From Magicicada septendecula (lineage: Eukaryota; Arthropoda; Insecta; Hemiptera; Cicadidae): a stretch of DNA of 64,000 nucleotides. The notes below the pieces were generated by a model. That model did no database searches, had not been told where the DNA came from, and was given only the letters and a program-made list of their open reading frames with translations. Of the stretch, positions 24,145 to 40,604 are shown piece by piece. The stretch's first letter is position 1, and every line of letters starts with the position of its first letter. The translations under genes were made by a program, and so were the position numbers. The stretch is taken from positions 318,121,986 through 318,185,985 of the forward strand of contig CM068367.1 of NCBI GenBank assembly GCA_034769895.1. Direction: 5' to 3'.

Positions 24145-26889
24145 TGTAACCAGACGTGATTATTCCCCTCTGTTGTGAGCGCTAATCTATTACCCTTCAG
24201 GACTTACAGGTTCTTTATGCCTCACCTTGGATGTGTCAAATTACCACAAGACGGGTTTTAAATTAATTTATCCCTCTCTTTGTGTACATCCATTAGTAAA
24301 CCTTGTTAATTCTATATAAATAAAACACATGGAATAGTATCTGGTAATAATAATAATATTGTATTTTTATTCAAAAAAATGTCTATAGTCTATTCAGTGT
24401 AACTATTAATATAATTTATAAATCTCAGGGTCGATTCTCTTCTCTTTGTTTATATTATTTTTAGGTTCTTTTGGCTGATATAAAGGTTCAGTAATTATAA
24501 AGAAAAAACAAGTATAGAAAGTACATTACATTACAAACAATAATAATAATGAATCATATAAATTAAGTATTAATTATAGTAATAAATATACGTTACACAA
24601 TGTGTATCAGTTCAGTTCACACAGCCTTCTGGTATCCGTGATGGAAAATTCCAATGTTAGTTTGTTTATGTTGTCAAAATGAAGGAATCCACTTCTTTCG
24701 GTGTTCAATAAATGTTAACTCTTGTCACTTCTGTGGTACGAAGCCTTCTGTTGGGATATTGTGATTGAAGTACAGTGTCTTGTTATTAATTCAATCTAAG
24801 TGTAGTTGTTCCTTCTGGTTGTTGGATCAGTAATGTTTTAAAGGTGTTTTGTTTCTGATATTTCTTTATCTGCTCCAATTTTATATTCTGTTATAGTTTG
24901 ATATAAGGTTTTTTTAATTTCTATTATATTATTTTTTTATAATATTCATATGTTTTGTATAAATAATTAGCTTGTTTTCAGAATTTACACTCAACTCTCC
25001 TTCTTGGCTTATTATTATTTTAATAATAATCAACAACATTCTTTTTCTCTCTTTTTGTTTCCTGGATACACATAAATACTCTGGTCATATCTGTTCAAAT
25101 TGAGATTTAGTTGTCATAGGATATTATTTTTATATAATACATTATTTTACCTTCTACATACAAGTTGCTTTTTAGTTATTACATCATAATACTTAATACA
25201 ATTTACATATTATTTTATCTGACAAAACTATGAACAATTTTAATATCAAATATTATAGTTATTTGTAATTTGACAAATATTTTTGAATAATTTATTATTT
25301 ACTGAACATAATCATCTAGGCCTATGTTGACTGATTATATTTTTATATTGGAAGACTCATATCGATCCTGCTTACACTTGTTTTATATTAATTAATTTCT
25401 TTAAATATAAACAAACTATTAATTGACAATTATATTTTAATTACTATAATTCCCTTCAGGGCTTAACTGAATGCACACTTTTAAACCATTGTCTGTGTGA
25501 TCAATATCTATTAAACTTTAATAACTCAAACACTAATAAAGAAAAAACTAAATGTTAATGTCAGTATCATCTGCTACTATGGATTAGTAATTCATTTCAT
25601 TAAATAATTGTTTCTAATTACTATCCACTCACAGTTATTCTTAATTGACTACCACTGTATCTCACATACTCTTACCAATTAATTACACTTGTTTTATATT
25701 TCATTTGTAGCACATCTTAATTACATTTTACATTTACTTCTAAATTTGTATTGTACTTTATATGACTTTCTGATTGATTCATTCATTATTCATTAAATTG
25801 ATTATCATCATTTATTTGTTTATGGACTACTCCAAATCTAACTGGGTACTGTTTATATAGTATAGTAATCTGTCATAGTAATGTCTGTTGTAGGACTTTT
25901 GGTTTGTAAATAGGTTCACACTTTTATTTATTATTGTTTCTTCCTTCAAATTATTTTGATTTCGATTTGTTTAGATAACTTGTTGTTATTGCTTGCTGAT
26001 GTCTTCAACAGTTGAAGTGTATGATATTATGGTATTAATATTGCTTGGTGATAAGATTGACATTTATGAAACAAAGTCTTCATTATTATAGGCAAATTGA
26101 AACCTACTTTTCTTGTCAATACCAATTATTTTCTTCTTTATCTCTGGAGTTTGTTTATTTATATGGGTGGCTTTAACGAATTGTAATTCTTGAGTTTTCT
26201 CTTGGTTCATTGTATATTTTATTTATATATTACATTCTTTTATTCACATTGATTCCATACTAATGTTAAATGATTCCCCCTATATTAATATGGTATTATG
26301 AATGAATATCGGCGTTAAGTGGCCCTTTTACGTCCAATTGCTCATCCGAACATTCACATACCTGGTACAGTGCACATTGGCTGCTGCCCATAAAATAATT
26401 CTAAAGTGGCGCCTTAGCTTTCTCACTCTATAAATAAAATAATTATAAATCTTATCATTATACACATCATTGGAATCTTTTATCTTCTGAATATTTTTTT
26501 TTGCTTATTCTACATTGCCTTCCAATAACTCCATTTATTTATTATATTCAATATTACTGTTGGTATATTTTCTTAAGTAGATTTCTTTCTCTTTTATATA
26601 ACTTCACTTCAAAATTCAATGATTTATTAGCCTTAATGTCATTCACCTTTGTTATTCAGTACCTCTTGCAATATAGTAGTTTTAATTATTCTTCTATTAT
26701 TCTATCTGGTTTTATACTGCAACTCTTCTTCAGCAAGTTCATTTTCTAATTAGTTTATTAAATTTCTCTTAGGCCTATTGTCATTAATATTGCGCCCCAT
26801 TATTATTATTATTATATTACTATATATTATTATTTATGCTTGATTTAATAAGATGCGCTTATTTATTTTAGAATTTTGGTGTCGTTACA
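24145..26889 (-). mobile_element. long solo-LTR-like element with 8-bp flanking repeat
   Basis: 2745 bp of AT-rich DNA with inverted termini TGTAAC and GTTACA, flanked on both sides by ATGTTTAT (24137-24144, 26890-26897). It has no gene. It is related to the LTR of element E: the segment AGGTTCTTTATGCC with TCAC..TGGATGTGTCAA (24208-24240) aligns with E at 53229-53261, the TAATAATAAT...TTTATTCAAA...ATCTCAGGG order recurs, and the right end (TTTAATAAGATGCGCTTATT, then TTAGAATTTTG) matches 56276-56310. I read it as a solo LTR of a related, older family, on minus. Confidence 0.7.
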
Positions 26890-26897
26890 ATGTTTAT

Positions 26898-27562
26898 GTT
26901 CAGTTTGAAAGTGATCTGCCACGTGGTTAGTGTATTACTTCGTTGTTTTGTTCGCCGGCGTGCCAAAAGTTTTTACAGGTATGTTTACTTCGTTTTTTTC
27001 TTGAAACCGCGTACATTTTTTCGTCCATCCTAAAATCGGGTAACCGGAAGTGCCTCTTTACTCTTGCGATTTTTAATATTTCATGATTTTCTCAAAAACG
27101 TCCCTAACGATTTTGTTTAAAATTGCTCTATTTATAGAATTTTAGGTATTCTTTAATATGTACTAGTTGCTTTTTTCGCAAAATTTGCTTGAAGTTTTAT
27201 AGGTTTTTATGGGAAGTTCGTATCTAACGATGTAATTTACTTAATAATTTGCCTATTATACACGTACAATTTTTAAAAACGTTGATATTTAATGTTCAGT
27301 CTTCTTATAATATAAAATTATACGCGTTTTGTCTGAAAAAAATACGAGAAAAGTTATCTTAATGGGTGAGAAAAATATGGGTATCGGACCCATGTTTCTT
27401 CCTAATCACCACGACAACAAAATCTTATACTATTAAGCGAGCAACTAACGTATGTATCTATCTATGTAACGGAATTTTTTCTCGGAAACGGCTATAACGA
27501 TTTTCTCGAAATTTGCTACTTAAGATCCAAGTAATAAAAACTTAAGCAGTTTAGCCCAAGAT
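26898..27562. other. spacer between solo LTR and hAT coding region
   Basis: AT-rich, no gene. The part 27440-27530 (TATCTATGTAACGGAATTTT, then ACGGCTATAACGATTTTCTC) has the look of non-coding parts of DNA transposons and may be the 5' part of the hAT element. Confidence 0.4.
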
Positions 27563-29488
27563 GGATTTTTGCATAGAAATAAACCTTGCAAAAAGTTGTA
27601 TGATATTTTGCCTCCTCACGATAATAGTGCTGAACATAGGAAACAATATTTGGCTTGGAAATTCCTTTTGCAGTCATTAAAAGGACATGGAATCGATAAA
27701 AACTTACAACTGCAAATGCAATGTGAGACAGCTAAGTGGAGAACGCTTCTGCAACGGATTGTAGACGTAACGTTATTTTTGTCATCTAGAGGTTTAGCTT
27801 TTCAAGGAGAGAACACAAAGATTGGAGATGTTCATAATGGGAATTTTTTAGGAATTTTAGAGTTGATTGGAAAGTACGATGAAGTGACACGACAACATCT
27901 CGCCAAAGTTCAACAAAATCAGGTGGAAGGTAAAAGTATGAAAGGACATGCACATTATTTGACGTGGTATTCTCAAAATGAGTTTATTGGCCTTTGTGCA
28001 GACAAAGTTCTCCAAACCATTCTTGACCAAAGAAGAGACGCAATTTTCTACGGAATAATAGTAGATGCAACACCAGATATTTCTCACAGTGAACAAAACA
28101 TCCTAATTCTCAGATACATATACCAAAACCAAGACTCAAACGAATTCGAAGTGAATGAACGTTTCAATGAGTTCATGAATTTTGCTGGAAGAACTGGAGA
28201 AAAAATAACTGAAGAAATACTTGCAACTCTGGAAAAAAACAATATACCTCTCCATGATTGCCGTTCGCAAGGCTACGATAATGGCGCAAATATGCGTGGC
28301 GAAATAAACGGCGTTAAGTCCCGCATCTTAGAAAAGAACAAATGTGCCGTGTTTTCTCCCTGCGGAGCACATTCATTGAATCGCGTAGGAGTCAACGCTG
28401 CAAAGCTCAACCCAGATGTTATAACGTTTTTCGGGAATATAGAAAACTTCTACTCTTTGTTCGCTCACAGTCTTGCATGCTGGGGAGTACTGAAAAAACA
28501 CGTTAACATTATCTCTTCAAAGTCTTTCAGAAACAAGGTGGAGTGAAAGAATTCAAGCTGTGCGCCCAATTGTTAAACATTATCCCGGCATACTTGCTGT
28601 GTTAGATGTCATTCTTGGAGAGATGGCTACAGGATTAACTCCTTCAGCACTGAACACAACTAAAGGCCTAAAAAAATATTTCAGATCTTATAAAGGTCTG
28701 CTAATGACAGTGTTTTGGCACAAAATATTAGCAAGTATTGACAACAAGAACGTTGTCATACAAAGTAAAGGAATATCTCTTGATGTCAAGACCGCACTTA
28801 TAAGAGACTTAGTGCAAGAGATGCAGCACTTACGTGACACGTGGGAAAGTGTTGTTCAAGAAGCAAAAGTAGTTGCTGAAGCAGTAGGAGTGCAACCTCA
28901 ATTTCCCGAAAACCGAAAAATTTCTATAGAACCTGAACAAGATTTCAGAATTTCCGTAGTTTACCCAGTACTGGATTTTATTATCAATGATTTAATGACA
29001 CGATTTGAAGCAGCAGATACCATATGTGAATTATTCTCACCCATTTTGAGCTTCCAGAACGTAGACGATGGTCAACTTACCGCAAAAGCAGCAAAACTTG
29101 TAAATACATGTGAGAAAGATTTGTCAGAAGATTTCTGCACGAAATCCTTCACCTTAAAAGTATTCACAAGACAGTTTTCGGTACTGAAAGAACCCCAATT
29201 AGACTTCTGAACGCAATTTACGACAAAAAACTGCAAGGTATATTTGCCAATGTCTGTCTCGCCATTAAACTGTTTTGTACAGTACCAGTTACTGTTTCTT
29301 CAGCTGAAAGATCGTTCAGCAGACTGGCAAATTCATTGAAAACATGGCAAAGAAGCACAAGTAGTCAAGAGCGACTTAATCATCTAGCAATATTGTGCAT
29401 CGAAAATGATTTAGCTAAGCAAGTTGATTTTACTGAAGTTATTGAAAAATTTGCGTCGACAAAAGCTAGAAAATATACTTTGAGATAA
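27563..29488 (+). pseudogene. hAT transposase of the ZMYM1/DUF4371 type, two frameshifts
   Basis: A nearly full transposase body in three frames. The first part (to 28546) has HRNKPCKKLYDILPPHDNSA, YLTWYSQNEFIGLCADKV, GIIVDATPDISHSEQ (first acidic residue and conserved SH-EQ) and SQGYDNGANMRGE. A one-base break near 28531-28537 leads to the second part (28560-29210), which holds the helical insertion domain. A second break near 29205 leads to the C-terminal dimerisation domain with SSAERSFSRLANSLKTWQRS and ERLNHLAILCIE, ending at TAA 29486-29488. An N-terminal zinc finger is missing. It would cut and paste its own element; the breaks make it inactive. Confidence 0.88.
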
Positions 29489-33113
<3,625 letters not shown>

Positions 33114-34079
33114 TGTAACTATATTAATTTACGACAAATACTAAAATATCTTACTCTTACCTTCGGATTCGGGTCCAGAGTCGTTCAGACGAAACCAGCT
33201 ACAGAAAGGATTATTTGGATCTGAGTTTCGAAATAATTACGCTAACACAAATTTTGCGTATGCTAACAAATTGGCTTTCTTTTATTAGCCTGAATTATAC
33301 CCTTTCACCTTATCTTCACACTACAATTTCAATAAAAACAAGACTACATAGATATTTGATCATCCCGTATAAACTACTCTAAAAAATTACTTAATGATAG
33401 TGTTATTTTCATTAACCAGTACTTTGCGACATTCTCTCATTCATACTCTTTTACATTCTTTTTCTTTTAAACCCCGTTATTATAGTTCAGTATTTGGATT
33501 TATTATTTATGGAATTGTTCTATTAGTGTTATGAAGAGTACTTAACCCATCCCCGGCGTTCCTTACAGTTTCATCACCGCCTCGTGGAGTTAGCTGTTTC
33601 TGGTCACTTCACAATGTTATTTCAACAGTTCATAAATTTTTTACACTGACGCGGTATACTACGTCTTATTTAATTTATCATGATTTTCGATTACACTTTT
33701 ATAACAGTTTGTCGGCCGACTTTATTTTGCTCGAGCACTTAGGTGATGACCGCGCGGTCAGAGTTACAGTTGAACTGTTTTTATGTTTTTTAATGGATAG
33801 GCCCATTTACTCTAGGCCTATCTTACGCACGAGGCCACTAGTTTTAATTCACGAACTTTTCACTGCTCTGACTGATGTTCATTCAGTGGTGACAATCTGC
33901 AGACTGAGATTCACAAAAAGCCTGCTGCTGGGGCAGTTACGCAATACGTCTGGGCAATTGTTTAGGCTAACTGTGTGCATTGCTGTACTGGGGCTCCTCA
34001 CAGGTGAAAGTTAACAATTTATTAATTACTGAATTACCGAAATTAAAACTGGGATCACACACAATTCTGTACCGTTACA
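33114..34079 (-). repeat. 3' LTR of element L (966 bp)
   Basis: On plus it runs from TGTAACTATATTAATTTACG to ACCGTTACA. It contains a locally GC-richer segment (TCGAGCACTTAGGTGATGAC and CGCGCGGTCAG, near 33730-33765). Open frames in it are conserved in the other LTR only because the LTRs are copies. Confidence 0.95.
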
Positions 34080-34082
34080 ATA

Positions 34083-34093
34083 CCCCCCCCCCC
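34083..34093 (-). other. polypurine tract of element L (poly-G)
   Basis: Eleven C on plus, that is GGGGGGGGGGG on minus, three bases before the start of the 3' LTR. This position fits the plus-strand primer of reverse transcription; a pure G tract is unusual. Confidence 0.65.
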
Positions 34094-36364
34094 AATAAGA
34101 GGTTGAAGGCCGAAGCGTTCAAACTCTTATTGTCTAAACCCTAAGAGGATCAGTGAGGATATGGCGCCGCAACCCCCCTGAACTTTCTATTAAAATCATG
34201 GGTACTTGCCCCCCTAGTCTGGCGACTGCGGCAGCACCCATCCGATCTTACGGGACTTCTCTACTCGAGATCCCACCACCATAAGCTCAGACCGATACCC
34301 ACCACAGTATCGCCTGACTCTAGAACATTCAATTAAAATTTAATAAACGGCCTTCCATCACTCCATATCCCACAACTGATTTGTTTCCTCTTAGCCATAA
34401 AGGCTCATTCTTTGCAAAGTACTGGTTCTGCTTATACAAAGTACTGGTTTGGTTTAAAAATAATAATATAAACTTACATTCTACCTACAGTTCAATCATA
34501 TTTAACCAAATTTTTTTTTACTACCCCCCTTTTAATCCCTTAACCCCTGATACCCATTACATATTAATGTGTTCTGCGCTAGGCTTCTTGGCCATTGCCG
34601 GCCTCATCCTAGCCGTAAGCCACATCTCCCTCGTGACCTGTAACTGGGTCACCCCCCATCCACACTCACTATTTCCCCCTGGACTGTCCAGTTGCTTTCA
34701 CAAGGACTGATGTGGAAGGGGAGGACATTTTTTTCTTTTATTCCACCCCCATCCTTGCTTCGGCGTTACAATAAAATTCGGTTTTACATCTACTATTCTT
34801 GATTTATACACCCCTAATGGACTACCACCCCTATCTGGGTGAAAATAGACCTGTTCCAGAATTTGGTAGACTCCCCCAAAAAATAACCTCCCTACTAAAT
34901 CTAACAAACCACCCGGTTGACAAAATAAAACAAACCACAAGCTGGTTATATCAAGTAAAATTTGTGATTTGCCACAATTAACTACTTTCACGGTCATGGT
35001 CCGGTGAGGCCATGGCCGCACTTAGGTGGGGAATCTACAGTTAAACATAAAGCATAGATTGTCATTTATAAAAGGTTACTTGAATAGTTATATGAATATC
35101 TTATTTTCCCAAACACTATCTCGGCCCAAATATTTCCATCAGTTGTCAGTGTTAAATGAATATTTTAACCATTATTTACATCAATTAGCATTTACTTTAT
35201 AATTCCAATTTGAATTCGAATGAAAATAAAGTTAAGTTCATTATTACAAGTTCATTATTAAAATCATCTTTTCAATTAATTTAATTACCAAATTAATTTA
35301 ATTTTATTTAATTTCTCAAACTCTAAGTTACAGGAATTACCTCATTATTATTTTGTCTGTAAAAATTTAATTTCAATTCTTTTATGTCACAATAAGATTT
35401 TGCTCAAGATACTGATTCAGCAGACTACAACATTTTTTTGTTATTGTCACCAAGCATGACTGTAGACATTAGTCACAACATACAACATATCTGTTTACAT
35501 AAACAATTGTGTGCCAGACTTGTGTTATAAACACAGTTATAAACACTCCCATAGTCTAAACATTCTGGTTACCTCACCACTCATACCTGTACTTTTAATT
35601 TTCAATTTCTATAAATCTTTTAGTTAACAGATTTATCAATGTCTGTTTATTACAATTCAAACCAAATATAACTTCAATTCACCTTTCAGTTATTATTACC
35701 TTTTAATTACAGTTTCTATTTAATACCATTTTCTCAATTCATTTATATTATTGACTCAAAATCTTCCCACACCTGTAAACCTTTTATTCTGTCTAATTGG
35801 TATTATAAACTTTATACTTACAGTACATTGTTTACCTACTGACAAATGCAAAATACACACCATACACACACCAATATCTCCTCGTAACCTCTCAAACATT
35901 TAACAACAATGTTATTTCATATCAAACAATTTAACCTTTATTTATTAATTAATATCAAATCTCATCAAACAATTTAAATCCATTAGAAAATTCAATTATG
36001 CAGCCTTTAAATTAATCAGAATATTTAAACATCTCAAATTATTTAATTAAATCAATTATTGAAAACGCAACATTTTAATTACTTTCACCCATTGCAATAA
36101 CTACAACTCATTCATTATCTTCTTCCAAATTATTTTTGTTATTTATTTAAGCTGCAAAATATTAATATTATTATTATCATCACAACAATTTCTACTACAT
36201 ACATACATTGTTTATCTAACATTTTATCATACATACAATTAATTTCACTAAACATGTATTTACAATTCTTCAGCATTAATTATTCAGTTATATCACACGT
36301 CAATGTCCAAGATTGCGAGGTCTGAACCGTAAAACAAATACTTTCAATTGTCCATTTATGAATT
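34094..36364 (-). other. non-coding interior of element L
   Basis: 34094-35040 is of mixed composition, with several open stretches on both strands and no recognised motif. 35040-36364 is very AT-rich with no open reading frame of note. No pol-type motif was found on either strand. Confidence 0.7.
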
Positions 36365-37829
36365 TCAGCCTCCATCGTCAAAAATTAGTCTGGTCTTTAT
36401 ATAACACTTTTCAATTTTATTGATACACCACATATGGTTATTTTTTGTTTTATAACCACAAGAACTTATTTTTTCCATTATACCAAAATAATAATCTATA
36501 GGGTTACCCCCCAAAATTATCTTATCATAAATCAAGTCGACATCAGTATTTTTTGTAAAGTCTCCGTCAGTGTTTTTTGTTATTACCATTACATCATTAT
36601 TATCATATTCTGCTACTATAGATTCATTAACAGGCAAATATTTGTCATCAATATACACATTGTTTATCACACCAGGTATGTTTTTAATTCTACAAGTTCT
36701 CTCACTATTTAAACTCTGTATTAACTCTTCATAATTTCTCTTCACCTTAAATATTTCTACCACTCTCTCTCTCTCTCATAATCACTTTCATTACAATGCT
36801 TCTCACAACATTTTACATTCTCATTCCACACAGAGGGCAACACAACATTGTTACTACAACATCTGGCTTTACCAGGTAAACACAAATAATTTCTTTGACA
36901 TTTAAAAGACCTTTTGTCTTCTACAAAAACTAACGAGGAACCTTTGTCCTCCAACAATACTAGTGAAGCATTTTCTTCACCCACAACCACATCACGGGAA
37001 AATTCTACCCTCTGTACACTCTCTTCATTTAAACTGTCTTCACACTCTCTCTCATTCTCATTGGCATTTGCTAGCAACACTTCATTAGTAAACTCTACTT
37101 CAACAAAATCTTCCTTCTCACTCTCAACATTAATCTCCTGGTTCTCTACTACCACGTTTTTACACATCTCATTATAATTATCATCTGTTTTACATTCAAA
37201 ATTTTCAATTACCTTTTGTCTTTGTTTATCAATTTTTTCCACCCATTCTCATTGGTATTTGCTAGCAACACTTCATTACTAAACTCTACTTTAACAAAAT
37301 CTTCCTTCTCACTCTCAACATTAATCTCCTGGTTCTCTACTACCATGTTTTTACACATCTCATTATAATTATCATCTGTTTTACATTCAAAATTTTCAAT
37401 TACCTTTTGTCTTTGTTTATCAAATTTTTCCACCACATTACTCTCTATTTTGTCAATTCTGTTATTCATATTTTTTAATGAATGAGTCAACATTTCATTT
37501 AATTCGTATTTCAATTTGTTAAAGTTAATCTCACTCTTGATTTGTACTTCATTAATGTCAGTTTTAAGTTCATCAAACTTTACACTCTGTTTTTCTAACT
37601 TTACCCTCTGTTTTTCTATCATTGCTTGTACTACTTTAAACATTTCATAGCTATCGTCAGATTTTTTACTTTGGATAGGTGTCGATTGATGTTCGACATC
37701 TTTCATTATTTTTGATTCTGTTAACTGGCTATTACTGTCAGTGAAGCTGACTTCATCATTATTTTCACTCGTTTGAATTCCTGAGTCGCCTTTATTGGCC
37801 GGCTCAGTTGACATGTTTTCATTCTCCAT
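36365..37829 (-). pseudogene. gag-like coiled-coil ORF of element L, broken by a tandem duplication and a (GA)n slip
   Basis: The first open part (37209-37829, 206 codons, start MENENMSTEPANKGDSG) is Glu/Lys/Asn-rich, with a probable coiled coil around residues 70-150 (MIEKQRVKLEKQSVKFDELK). It ends early because a 191-bp segment is duplicated (37052-37242 and 37243-37433), which shifts the frame. The second part (36757-37242) repeats the peptide KQRQKVIENFECKTDDNYNE and goes on to a Cys-containing end. A (GA)n run at about 36764-36776 shifts the frame again into the last part (36365-36763). The position after the primer-binding site and the composition resemble Gag of element E; homology is not proven. 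Confidence 0.65.
37052..37433 (-). repeat. 191-bp tandem duplication
   Basis: Two units of 191 bp, nearly identical (about five differences by eye). 191 is not a multiple of three, so the duplication itself breaks the reading frame. Confidence 0.9.
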
Positions 37830-37980
37830 TCTGAACTTACTTTATTTACACCCTCACTTCCAAATAACCCGTTCTGCAGCTTGGTTAGGTCTGGCGAATG
37901 TAAGTTGTAACCTACACTCACGTCACTGTTACGGGAGCCAATGTAACTACTCACTATTTACGGAAAATTATATAACTCGG

Positions 37981-37998
37981 GTCCCTGTTCGGGCGCCA
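37981..37998 (-). other. primer-binding site of element L (tRNA-Lys type)
   Basis: On minus TGGCGCCCGAACAGGGAC, one base from the LTR end. All 18 bases equal the well-known primer-binding site used with tRNA-Lys3. A second, diverged LTR-end plus primer-binding module (TAGTTACATTGGCTCCCGTA...) lies 58 bp further inside (about 37923-37950). Confidence 0.92.
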
Positions 37999-37999
37999 A

Positions 38000-38966
38000 T
38001 GTAACTATATTAATTTACGACAAATACTAAAATATCTTACTCTTACCTTCGGATTCGGGTCCAGAGTCGTTCAGACGAAACCAGCTACAGAAAGGATTAT
38101 TTGGATCTGAGTTTCGAAATAATTACGCTAACACAAATTTTGCGTATGCTAACAAATTGGCTTTCTTTTATTAGCCTGAATTATACCCTTTCACCTTATC
38201 TTCACACTACAATTTCAATAAAAACAAGACTACATAGATATTTGATCATCCCATATAAACTACTCTAAAAAATTACTTAATGATAGAGTTATTTTCATTA
38301 ACCAGTACTTTGCGACATTCTCTCATTCATACTCTTTTACATTCTTTTTCTTTTAAACCCCGTTATTATAGTTCAGTATTTGGATTTATTATTTATGGAA
38401 TTGTTCTATTAGTGTTATGAAGAGTACTTAACCCATCCCCGGCGTTCCTTACAGTTTCATCACCGCCTCGTGGAGTTAGCTGTTTCTGGTCACTTCACAA
38501 TGTTATTTCAACAGTTCATAAATTTTTTACACTGACGCGGTATACTACGTCTTATTTAATTTATCATGATTTCCGATTACACTTTTATAACAGTTTGTCG
38601 GACGACTTTATTTTGCTCGAGCACTTAGGTGATGACCGCGCGGTCAGAGTTACAGTTGAACTGTTTTTATGTTTTTTAATAGATAGGCCCATTTACTCTA
38701 GGCCTATCTTACGCACGAGGCCACTAGTTTTAATTCACGAACTTTTCACTGCTCTGACTGATATTCATTCAGTGGTGATAATCTGCAGACTGAGATTCAC
38801 AAAAAGCCTGCTGCTGGGGCAGTTAACGCAATACGTCTGGGCAATTGTTTAGGCTAACTGTGTGCATTGCTGTACTGGGGCTCCTCACAGGTGAAAGTTA
38901 ACAATTTATTAATTACTGAATTACCGAAATTAAAACTGGGATCACACACAATTCTGTACCGTTACA
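38000..38966 (-). repeat. 5' LTR of element L (967 bp)
   Basis: Nearly identical to 33114-34079. Ends GTTACA on plus at 38966, next to the ACAC target duplication. Confidence 0.95.
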
Positions 38967-38970
38967 ACAC

Positions 38971-39809
38971 ATCACATGAAAACGCCATATAGTTTTACTC
39001 TGAAAGACTCAACTCTTTACTTTAAAGAAATTTTCTGTATTATATTATTAGATAATGTCTAAGGAAATACAAAATTTAAAATATTCTTTATTATTACTGT
39101 TACTTTTTATATATAAAGTAAAGAAAAACGAAGAAGAATTAATCAAGAGGTGCAAGGTTTATATGGTATTAAACAAGATATTTGAATTATTGAAATGTGT
39201 TAAAAATATAAATAAATTCCTCTTCTTAAAATTATAAATAATATAATTATAAATTTCTTCTTATGAAATTTTAGGTCACTATAGCACAATATTAATACTA
39301 TTAACATTATTCATTATTTTTTACAATAATAATTTAACTTATTATTAAAAACAAAATGATTTTTATAAATATTTCTTGGCCAGAATATAACATTTGTAAG
39401 ACTGTGATGTAATAATGTTTTCTGAACTGTGTGGCATTTCCTGCCACTGTCTCTGTGCAACAATCAGATTGCACTATTAGAAAGATGAGATTGCCATTTT
39501 GTGTCCACACTGCCACAGTTAACATCAACTCCAGCATGGCCCATCAATGGAACTGGCTCATACATGTGTAGAAATATATTGACAATGTAACTACACTGAT
39601 CCGAAATAAAAAGTTAATTAGTTATTGTCCACTAATAAGAATTGCTTTGATGTCGAATGTTATTCTTCTGAGTGAGGAAGCTATACCTAACAAAACACCC
39701 TACAAAGTATGATTATGATTTCCAGTTCACCTTAGTCTTTATGAACACTGGTTTCAAATTATTTTATGCAATTTTCAATTCATTTCATTTGACAATAGCA
39801 TATTTTATA
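38971..39809. other. 3' flank of AKR-B
   Basis: AT-rich sequence downstream of the AKR-B stop codon on minus, expected to hold its 3' UTR. No other gene is recognised. Confidence 0.6.
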
Positions 39810-39977
39810 TTAATTATGTTGGTTATGTTCTATTTTGGTACTGCGTTTAGGAAATGGGTATTCTGGATGCTCTACCAAGTCTTTTAAAAATCCGCCAACT
39901 AAAATTCTTCCTTCTTCACCTTTATCTACAGAATTCAGCTCAGCCATCTCTGCATCACTTAACTCAAAATCAAAAAT
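39810..39977 (-). CDS. AKR-B last exon with stop codon
   Basis: 168 bp on minus: acceptor TTTACAG before ATTTTTGATTTTGAG at 39977, stop TAA at 39810-39812. It encodes IFDFELSDAEMAELNSVDKG, then a variable loop and LVEHPEYPFP before a short tail ending QHN. FDFELSDAEM and HPEYPF are the standard C-terminal helix and tail of aldo-keto reductases; the tail loop helps decide substrate choice. The exon starts in phase 0 and joins ENYQ of exon 5. Confidence 0.93.
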   Translation of the reverse strand: MFDFELSDAEMAELNSVDKGEEGRILVGGFLKDLVEHPEYPFPKRSTKIEHNQHN

Positions 39978-40604
39978 CTGTAAACAGTTTACAACAAAAC
40001 AGACATTAGCTTACAATAACTTTAATAAATATAGAAAGTTTATTTAGCATAATATTTTTAATCATACATTTTGTGATTCAAAATATAAGTACTCAAATGA
40101 ATTACATCAAGAGATGCAAATGTTCCTAATTTGTTTAAATGAAATTGCAAATAAAAAATCCACATAAGAGAAACGGGCTTAAGAGATAAATGAGTGTTTT
40201 GAATACTTCTTGTAACTCAACAGTGAAAATTAAAAATTAAATAGATACTAACACATTTCTGTGTATGTGCAATTATACATAAGGCCTATAGCCAGAACTG
40301 GCTGCCTAAATGGGGGCAAAAGGGGCAAAACGTTTTCCACGGGGGCAAATATTTATAGTGATTTATATATTTTTCATAGTTTACATATAGATTAGTTTAT
40401 AAATCCTCTATCATCTCAGATGATGCAGCTTTCATATGTGAAATATGCATGGAATATAAATTTAACTTCAAGAAGAAATGAGCTATATTTCTGTGATATT
40501 GTGATAAGCTGAAAGAAACCTTGAAGAGTTACAATTTTTTGTAAATATAATTATACCACTACTGACTCGGAACACAAAGTTTTTTATTGGTAAAAACGTA
40601 AAAG

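Larger units (their letters stand above)
33114..38966 (-). mobile_element. element L: complete non-autonomous LTR retrotransposon (no pol), 5853 bp
   Basis: Two LTRs of 966 and 967 bp (33114-34079, 38000-38966) start TGTAACGG and end TAGTTACA on minus, and differ by only about seven substitutions and one indel by eye, so the insertion is young. ACAC flanks it on both sides (33110-33113, 38967-38970). The minus strand has a primer-binding site, a gag-like open region (36365-37829), a long AT-rich non-coding part, a second more balanced part (34094-35040) and an 11-base poly-G tract in front of the 3' LTR. No protease, reverse transcriptase or integrase motif is seen. It must depend on enzymes from another element, possibly a relative of E. 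Confidence 0.93.

Noticed and set aside
33709..34014. Open frame conserved in both LTRs of element L as a gene
   Set aside because: Its conservation only reflects that the LTRs are copies; one LTR has a frameshift near 38826 and no motif is recognisable.
37981..37998. Lentivirus-like primer-binding site as a sign of retroviral contamination
   Set aside because: tRNA-Lys primer sites are shared by many LTR elements; there is no retroviral gene, and the element has host target duplications.
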